Assembly: GCA_029782025.1 (NCBI GenBank)
Contig: JAKOVR010000131.1
Location: forward strand, 1-64,000
Direction: 5' to 3'
Length of the DNA: 64,000 nucleotides
Source: Actinomycetes bacterium
GTDB taxonomy: Bacteria > Actinomycetota > Acidimicrobiia > Acidimicrobiales > Acidimicrobilacustridaceae
Shown: positions 58,801-64,000 of the stretch, one piece after another
How the letters are laid out: each line of letters opens with the position of its first letter
Position numbering within the stretch: position 1 is the stretch's first letter
Translations under genes and position numbers: made by a program
The notes under the pieces: generated by a model
The model's database searches: none
What the model saw: the letters and a program-made list of their open reading frames with translations, nothing else
What the model was told of the DNA's origin: nothing

Positions 58801-60522
58801 TCACCAGAGGCGGTCGAGCTCCTCGGCGACCTCGCGGACGCTGCCCCGCAGCTCCTCGGGCACCGAGGCCAACGTCTCGTCGTTGACCTCGGCCGAGAAG
58901 CGCAAGCGGTCGGCGTCGGCCAGCTCGTGGTGGGACGGGCCCCAGGCCGCGTGGAGGATGAGCGGGATGGTCTCGTTGTTCGTGCCCTTGAGCACGGCCA
59001 CCGGGCCGTCACCGACCCGCGACGCGTCGAACACCTCGATGCGCAGGCCGTCGTCGTTGCACACGGGCTGGATCACGTAGCCCTCGTGCCCGCCCGGCGA
59101 CCGACCGGCGAAGGCGCTGGAGCCGGCCGTGGCGCCCACGGCCCGGGGGGCAAAGGCGGGTGAGGTGATGTGGTCGGCGGTGTCGGGGTACTCCCACCGG
59201 GCCTTGAGCTCCATGCTGCCCCGCTCGAACGAGCACAGCGCGCCGGGGGTCTCCTCCCGCAGCTGGTCGAGGTCGATGCGCCCCTCGTACATGCGGGCGG
59301 CGCGGGCCGAGATGCTGCCGGGTCGGCAGCCCTGATAGGTCACGTGGTGGAGCGTGGGGTTGGTCATCCCCTCGACGCTCCAGTCCATGGCCGAGAGCTG
59401 GAGGTTGAACGTCCAGTCCTCCTTGAACAGCCCGCGCTCGAGCACCTTGCCGGTCTCGGGCTCGAACACCACCTCGACCAGGGTCTCGGGGGCCATGGCC
59501 ATGTTGTAGAGGCCCACTGCGGCCGGGTCGACCGGGTTGCCGTTGACGTCGACGTCGTCGGGCCGCAGGTAGAGGGCCAGGTCCATCAGGTCCATGCCCT
59601 CCCACACGACCGACACGCCGTCGCTGTCGTCCCACCGGGCGTAGTAGTGCCCGTTGGGGGGCGACATGGTGAAGCACACCGGCGTGATCGGCGTACCCGA
59701 CGCCAGGCCTTCCACCGCGTCCTTGCGGATCAGCCATACGGGGACGGTCTCGTCGATCGTCGTGGTGCGCTCACCGCCGAACATCTCGTCGGCGTCGGCC
59801 TTGAAGTTGCCCGAGTCGCACAGGATCACCCAGTCACGGGTCTGGCTCACGGTGTGGATCGACCCCGAGAACGAGATGCCCTCGAGGGGCCAGTGCCGCA
59901 CCTGGGTGCCATCGTGGCGGTCGTAGCGCACCAGCGACGGACGCATGCCGAAGGTCGGCTCGATCACCGGCTCGAGCTTGACGGTCCAGAGGCAATGGCG
60001 CTCCGGGTCGGCCACCGGGTGGGCGGAGGAGAAGAGGAAGGGCAGAACCCCGCCCAGCTCCATCGAGCTCCCACCCCAGGAGTCGACGTGGCCGACCTCG
60101 GACACGAACTCCATGGTCTCGGGGTGCAGCTCCACCGGCCGGCCGGCGTCCCACGTGGCGTAGAGGCGGTTCCCCCAGGGCAGGGTCGCGGTGTTGGCGC
60201 AGTTGGCCGACCCGAAGGGTGAGGTGTAGCCGATCGGGCTGCCGCCGAAGGCCTCGGGATGGCGGTTCCACAACCGCTTCCCGGGTGTCTCGATCGACAC
60301 GCTCTGCCACCGGAAGCGGCCGGGTGCCGCGCCGCGGGTGCCGGGCTCGAGCGACAGCCGGCAGATCGAGCCCCAGTCGAAGATCCGGTACGGGAGCCCG
60401 CCCAGGTTCTGGGGGCTCGAGTAGGTGACCTCGCCGCTGATGTCGGCTGGCCACTCCCCGGCCACGACCTCGAGGTCGAAGTCCCGGTGGGGGGCGGTCG
60501 TGAGGCTGCGGGGTGTGGGCAT
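58801..60522 (-). CDS. Carotenoid oxygenase family protein
   Basis: A 573-residue seven-bladed-propeller non-heme iron oxygenase of the carotenoid cleavage/lignostilbene dioxygenase type. Family features include the N-terminal EWPADISGEVTYSSPQNLGGLPYRIFDWGSICRLSL, candidate iron histidines in FSSAHPVADPERH, SGSIHTVSQTRDW, NPTLHHVTYQG and LILHAAWGPSHHEL, and DRHDGTQVRHWPL. It is longer than average, and divergent from the second family member at 62800. The substrate may be a carotenoid, apocarotenoid or stilbene. It has its own upstream region with an operator shared by the divergent Rieske/oxygenase promoter. Confidence 0.85.
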   Translation of the reverse strand: MPTPRSLTTAPHRDFDLEVVAGEWPADISGEVTYSSPQNLGGLPYRIFDWGSICRLSLEPGTRGAAPGRFRWQSVSIETPGKRLWNRHPEAFGGSPIGYTSPFGSANCANTATLPWGNRLYATWDAGRPVELHPETMEFVSEVGHVDSWGGSSMELGGVLPFLFSSAHPVADPERHCLWTVKLEPVIEPTFGMRPSLVRYDRHDGTQVRHWPLEGISFSGSIHTVSQTRDWVILCDSGNFKADADEMFGGERTTTIDETVPVWLIRKDAVEGLASGTPITPVCFTMSPPNGHYYARWDDSDGVSVVWEGMDLMDLALYLRPDDVDVNGNPVDPAAVGLYNMAMAPETLVEVVFEPETGKVLERGLFKEDWTFNLQLSAMDWSVEGMTNPTLHHVTYQGCRPGSISARAARMYEGRIDLDQLREETPGALCSFERGSMELKARWEYPDTADHITSPAFAPRAVGATAGSSAFAGRSPGGHEGYVIQPVCNDDGLRIEVFDASRVGDGPVAVLKGTNNETIPLILHAAWGPSHHELADADRLRFSAEVNDETLASVPEELRGSVREVAEELDRLW

Positions 60523-60562
60523 GGCGATGCTCCCTGGTCCTGTTCGCGGGGTCCCGGTCGAA

Positions 60563-60589
60563 TGAACGACGTTAAGTGAACACTGTTTA
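60563..60589. promoter_or_regulatory. Operator region of the carotenoid-oxygenase-like gene
   Basis: TGAACGACGTTAA (60563-60575) matches 12 of 13 bases of the TTAACGACGTTAA core found at 62725-62741. Directly beside it lies a second near-palindrome, TGAACACTGTTTA (60577-60589). The pair ends 41 bp before the start at 60522 and stands in an AT-rich patch, so it is probably a repressor site over the promoter. Confidence 0.6.
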
Positions 60590-60615
60590 GCACAAGGCGC
60601 CGGTGGGGCGCGCCG

Positions 60616-61452
60616 TCACCAGGTGATGCCGGGGTCCGGCGGGAAGAGCTGCTTGCGCTCGGCCATCAGCCGGTCGCAGTCCCAGTCGGCCCCGACCCGC
60701 TTCATCAGGATCGGGCTGAGCGCGCGGTCCGTCACCTGCGCCCAGTTGGCATCGGTGTTCTCGAGGATCGCCAGCGACGCCCCGACCACCAGCTGCTCGG
60801 AGCTGTCCTTGACCGTGCCTTTCAGCGAGTCGGGCCCGTCCTGGGTCATGTCGTAGGCGAAGATCTCCCGGCGGGCGATGTAGAGCTCGCCGTTGCCGGC
60901 TTCGCCGAAGTGGACGATCACCGTGATGCCGGGCTTGCCGTCCTTGTCGTCGTCGACGATGCGCGGGTCGCGGGGGTCGGTGGGGAGCTTGTCGTTGGCC
61001 GGGTCGGTCAGGCGGATGCCCACCGGCGTCGGAGTCCCGGGGCGGAGCACCCGCCGGGCTCCCACCGGTCCAGTGACCTCGACCGGTGTGCTGACCGGCT
61101 TGATGGCCCGCGTGCCGGCATCGGAGATCGAGGTCTTGATGGGCATGTCGGTCACCTGGTCGGCGTGGCAGAACTCGTCGGACTCGATGAGCCGCCCGTC
61201 CTTCACGCTGAAGTCGGAGAACCCGTAGCTGATGATCTGGGTCTTCATCGGGTTGCCCTGGTAGGCGACGATGTCGTAGTGGGCCCAGCGGCCGACGAGC
61301 TCGGCCCCGGCCACGGGTGCCGCGGTCGTCCCTGGGCTCGTGGCCGCGGTCGATCCGGGGCCCGACGCCGACGTGCCGCTCCCGCCGCAGCCGACGGCGA
61401 GCAGGGCCGAGGCGAACGCTCCCGCCAGCGTGGCGGTCCGGCCGGCGCTCAC
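60616..61452 (-). CDS. Hypothetical lipoprotein
   Basis: A 278-residue protein with a lipoprotein signal (MSAGRTATLAGAFASALLAVGC, lipobox LLAVGC) and a Ser/Thr/Ala/Gly linker up to about residue 50. The rest is soluble, with a Ca-binding-like acidic loop IVDDDKDGKPGITVIV and a C-terminal WDCDRLMAERKQLFPP. I do not recognise the family. The start overlaps the stop of the Rieske oxygenase gene (ATGA), so it is co-translated with it and may work at the cell surface in the same pathway. Confidence 0.8.
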   Translation of the reverse strand: MSAGRTATLAGAFASALLAVGCGGSGTSASGPGSTAATSPGTTAAPVAGAELVGRWAHYDIVAYQGNPMKTQIISYGFSDFSVKDGRLIESDEFCHADQVTDMPIKTSISDAGTRAIKPVSTPVEVTGPVGARRVLRPGTPTPVGIRLTDPANDKLPTDPRDPRIVDDDKDGKPGITVIVHFGEAGNGELYIARREIFAYDMTQDGPDSLKGTVKDSSEQLVVGASLAILENTDANWAQVTDRALSPILMKRVGADWDCDRLMAERKQLFPPDPGITW

Positions 61453-62723
61453 GATGCCTCCACGAACCGGTCGAGGGCGTCCGACACGGCCGTGCCCGGC
61501 GGCAGGCGGTCCGGCCCGATGGCCAGGTCGACGGCCCGCTGGAAGTGGTGGATGAGCCGCTCGTGCCAGCCCACCTGGAACGGGCGGGCGCCGCGGGACG
61601 CCACCGACGCCTGGATGGGGGCCATGTTGGCGGTGTCCTGCGCCATCACCGTGTCGAACAGCGTCATCCGGAAGGTGTGGTCCTGGGGCACCTCGTCACC
61701 CTCCCAGGCCGGCGCGTACCAGCGCAGCTCGAGATCCGTTCGGTCGACGTCGACCGGCCACATGCAGAGGAAGGTGAAGGCGCCGGTGTCCATGGGCACC
61801 ACCAGGTTCGGGAACAGGCCGAAGGACGTGGAGGTCTGACGCCAGAGCAACGGCACCGAGGGGTTGTCGTACTCGGGCGACACCATGGGCATGTCGCGCA
61901 GCTCCTCGCGCTTCTCGACCGTGAGCCGGCTGTGCCCGTTGGGCAGCATCGCCACCGTCACCGACTGGTCGTCGTAGAGCAGCGCGGCGTTGTCGGGGTG
62001 GACGGTGCGGATGTGGTACACCTCGAGGAAGGCGTCCACCATCAGCTTCCAGTTGCAGGCGAGGTGGTGCACCTGGGTGCCCACGAGACGCATGCTCGGC
62101 CCGTCGATCTCCACCATCTGCTCGCGGATCGGCCCGAGGAACTCGGCGAGGGGCACGACGTTCGGGTCCTCGCTCACGAAGACCCAGCCTTCCCACGTCT
62201 CGCACCGCACCGGGACCAGGCCGAGCTGGCCGGTGTCGAGGCCGGCGAAGCTGCGGGCGTCGGGTACGGCCTTCAGCACGCCGTCGGTGCCGTAGCTCCA
62301 GCTGTGGTATTGGCACGTCAGCCGGCGAGCCGTGCCGCACTCGTCGCGGGTGACCGGCGCGCCCCGGTGGCGGCAGGCGTTGTAGAAGGCCCGCAGCACG
62401 CCGTCCTCGCCCCGGACGATCACGATCGGCGCCCCCGAACGCGTGAACTGGCGGTAGGACCCCGATGCCGGCCACTCCGACTCGTGGCCGGCGAAGAGCC
62501 ACACCCGACCGAAGACGTGTTCGCGCTCGAGGGCGTAGAAGGCGGGATCGACGTAGCGCTCGGTCGGGATGAGGGGCACCGGCACGGCATCGGCCGGCGG
62601 TCCGGTGCGCGACTTCTCCTGCTCGATCCGGTCACGGATCTGTTGCTCCAGCACGGCGTCCACGATGGGTCCCCTCTTCCGGCAGGTCGGCCCGACGTGG
62701 TGGTGGTCACGAGGGGCGCTCAT
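61449..62723 (-). CDS. Rieske 2Fe-2S aromatic ring-hydroxylating dioxygenase, alpha subunit
   Basis: A 424-residue oxygenase subunit. The Rieske ligands are Cys 117 and His 119 in CRHRGAP and Cys 137 and His 140 in CQYHSWSYG. The mononuclear iron histidines lie in NWKLMVDAFLEVYHIRTVHPDN, and the late acidic ligand is probably near FDTVMAQDTANM. There is no beta subunit or reductase gene adjacent, as in many actinobacterial stand-alone alpha subunits. It could hydroxylate or demethylate an aromatic or terpenoid substrate. The operator at 62725-62741 nearly touches its ATG. Confidence 0.93.
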   Translation of the reverse strand: MSAPRDHHHVGPTCRKRGPIVDAVLEQQIRDRIEQEKSRTGPPADAVPVPLIPTERYVDPAFYALEREHVFGRVWLFAGHESEWPASGSYRQFTRSGAPIVIVRGEDGVLRAFYNACRHRGAPVTRDECGTARRLTCQYHSWSYGTDGVLKAVPDARSFAGLDTGQLGLVPVRCETWEGWVFVSEDPNVVPLAEFLGPIREQMVEIDGPSMRLVGTQVHHLACNWKLMVDAFLEVYHIRTVHPDNAALLYDDQSVTVAMLPNGHSRLTVEKREELRDMPMVSPEYDNPSVPLLWRQTSTSFGLFPNLVVPMDTGAFTFLCMWPVDVDRTDLELRWYAPAWEGDEVPQDHTFRMTLFDTVMAQDTANMAPIQASVASRGARPFQVGWHERLIHHFQRAVDLAIGPDRLPPGTAVSDALDRFVEAS

Positions 62724-62724
62724 C

Positions 62725-62741
62725 GGTTAACGTCGTTAACC
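62725..62741. promoter_or_regulatory. Perfect 17-bp palindromic operator, divergent promoter
   Basis: GGTTAACGTCGTTAACC has 8-bp perfect arms around one T. It lies 1 bp upstream of the Rieske start (62723) and 58 bp upstream of the divergent carotenoid-oxygenase-like gene (62800). The size and form suit a TetR-family site. The Rieske mRNA would then be leaderless or nearly so. Confidence 0.8.
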
Positions 62742-62799
62742 TAGCACCTCGAGCGACCGGCCGCCGGTCGCACCGACCCAGCCCCGGGGGAGATCACCC

Positions 62800-64000
62800 A
62801 TGTCCAGCACCGCCACGAACCCGGCCACGATCCCCGGCTCCCTGCGCGGGGGCGTCACCAACGCCGCCCACCAGCCCGACCTCACGGGCAACCTCGCGCC
62901 GGTGGCCGACGAGATCGACGTCGCCGACCTGGCCGTCACCGGTGAGCTCCCGGCTGCGCTCCGGGGCAGCTTCGTGCGCAACGGCCCGAACCCGCTCTAC
63001 GAGCCCATCGGTCGCTACAACATGCTCGACGGCGACGGCATGGTGCACGGCATCACCATCGCCGACGGCCGGGCCAGCTACCGCAACCGCTGGGTGCGCT
63101 CCCGGGGCCTGCTCGCCGAGGTGGCGTTGGGTCGCGCCATCTACCCGGGGCTCGGCAACGTGATGGACTTCCCCGACCGGTCGCTGACCGGCGACGCCGG
63201 CCCGGTGAAGAACGTGGCCAACACCCACGTGATCCGCCACGCCGGCAAGTGGCTGGCCCTCTGGGAGGGTGGCCTGCCCACCGAGATCACGCCCGAGCTC
63301 GACACGGTCGGCGAGCACGACTTCGGCGGGCGGCTGCGGGGCTCGATGACCGCCCATCCCCGCATCGACCCCCGCACCGGTGAGTTGCTCTGCTTCGCCT
63401 ATTCGCTCTTCCCGCCGTACCTGCGCTATTTCGTGGTCGACGCCACCGGCGAGCTGGTGCACTCGGTCGAGCTCGACCTCCCCGCCCCGGTGATGATGCA
63501 CGACTTCGTCATCACCGAGGACCACGCCGTGTTCCTCGACTCCCCCATCGTGTTCAACATCGAGTCGCTCGGGCACGGCCCGATGGTGTCGTGGCGCCCC
63601 GAGAACGGCACCCGGCTCGGGGTGATGCCCCGGCGGGGCGGCGCCTCGGACATCACCTGGTACGAGATCGAGCCAGGTCACGTGCAGCACTTCTGGAGCG
63701 GCTGGGCCGACGGTGACCGCATCGAGCTGTGCGGCTCCCGCTTCGACGCCCCCGACTTCGGGATCGACTCCGAGGCCCCCCTCGACGTGTCGGTCGCCGA
63801 TCCCACCCCGGGCCGTCCGGCCCGGTTCTGGATCGACCTGGCCCGCGGCGACGCGGGGTGGGAGCCCATCGATGATCTCGGCGGCGACTTCAACCGCATC
63901 AACGACGCCTACAACGGGGTGCGCGTGCGGTGGCTCTACCTCTCGGCCTTCATCCAGCCTGGCCGCCGCATCGGCGACTTCGACACGATCGTCAAGTACG
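62800..64000 (+). CDS. Carotenoid oxygenase family protein (3' end beyond window)
   Basis: An open frame of 400 codons still running at the window edge. MSSTATNPATIPGSLRGG leads to DLAVTGELPAALRGSFVRNGPNPLYEPIGRYNMLDGDGMVHGITI, the hallmark start of carotenoid cleavage oxygenases. Further family blocks are NVANTHVIRHAGKWLALWEGG, GSMTAHPRIDPRTGELLCFAY (first iron His), VMMHDFVITEDHAVFLDSP (second iron His) and GHVQHFWSGW (third). About 80-100 residues, including the last iron ligand, are likely missing. ATG 62800 has GGGGGAG upstream. It is divergent from the Rieske gene over a perfect palindrome. Confidence 0.92.
   Translation, partial: MSSTATNPATIPGSLRGGVTNAAHQPDLTGNLAPVADEIDVADLAVTGELPAALRGSFVRNGPNPLYEPIGRYNMLDGDGMVHGITIADGRASYRNRWVRSRGLLAEVALGRAIYPGLGNVMDFPDRSLTGDAGPVKNVANTHVIRHAGKWLALWEGGLPTEITPELDTVGEHDFGGRLRGSMTAHPRIDPRTGELLCFAYSLFPPYLRYFVVDATGELVHSVELDLPAPVMMHDFVITEDHAVFLDSPIVFNIESLGHGPMVSWRPENGTRLGVMPRRGGASDITWYEIEPGHVQHFWSGWADGDRIELCGSRFDAPDFGIDSEAPLDVSVADPTPGRPARFWIDLARGDAGWEPIDDLGGDFNRINDAYNGVRVRWLYLSAFIQPGRRIGDFDTIVKY

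Overview
This is a very GC-rich (about 70 % by eye), almost fully coding stretch of an actinobacterial chromosome. An F420-type LLM oxidoreductase, two wax-ester/triacylglycerol synthases (WS/DGAT), a cytochrome P450, two carotenoid-oxygenase homologues, a Rieske oxygenase, several acyl-CoA enzymes and many TetR/MarR/ArsR regulators suggest an environmental, lipid-oxidising member such as the class Acidimicrobiia. That placement is an inference. I found no rRNA, tRNA, CRISPR array, transposase, prophage or replication origin. No gap between genes exceeds about 215 bp.

Layout. 0-2.5 kb: MarR regulator divergent from a DrrAB-type drug exporter. 2.5-8.5 kb: D-aminoacylase-like amidohydrolase, cupin, two CitE/malyl-CoA-lyase-like genes, queC and a thioesterase. 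8.5-12.7 kb: a TetR gene and a sphingosine-phosphate-lyase-like decarboxylase divergent from a neutral-ceramidase-like gene, with a perfect 27-bp palindrome between them. 12.7-23 kb: J-domain/beta-propeller protein, LLM oxidoreductase, molybdopterin oxidoreductase, two acyl-CoA synthetases, membrane protein, diiron-type hydrolase and hexapeptide protein. 23-28.4 kb (minus strand): operon of a ribosome-hibernation factor, a LolD/FtsX-type ABC transporter and a WS/DGAT. 28.6-30.5 kb: class III nucleotide cyclase. 30.5-38 kb (minus strand): pyruvate:ferredoxin oxidoreductase, DHOD-like protein, DUF4177-like protein, WS/DGAT, ferredoxin and SGNH lipoprotein.

38-48.7 kb: fatty-acid-hydroxylase family protein, acyltransferase-3, a fused two-half ABC exporter with its MarR regulator and operator, acyl-CoA dehydrogenase, and SulP transporter with ArsR. 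48.8-58.1 kb: YceI protein, esterase lipoprotein, a TetR gene with an apparently leaderless promoter, nitronate-monooxygenase-like protein, SDR, amidohydrolase-2 preceded by a DosR-box-like palindrome, GT-C-type membrane protein and P450. 58.1-64 kb: two carotenoid-oxygenase-family genes, a Rieske oxygenase and a lipoprotein, with a shared TTAACG-N-CGTTAA-like operator. The second carotenoid oxygenase runs off the end of the window.

Main themes are fatty acid, neutral lipid and sphingolipid metabolism, aromatic/isoprenoid oxidation, and possible low-oxygen or dormancy physiology. The most notable items are the ceramidase/S1P-lyase locus and its palindrome, a ceramidase homologue that appears to lack the catalytic serine, a 43-bp palindromic repeat in three copies (two bracketing one small gene), an asymmetric fused ABC exporter, and the shared operator of the oxygenase cluster.
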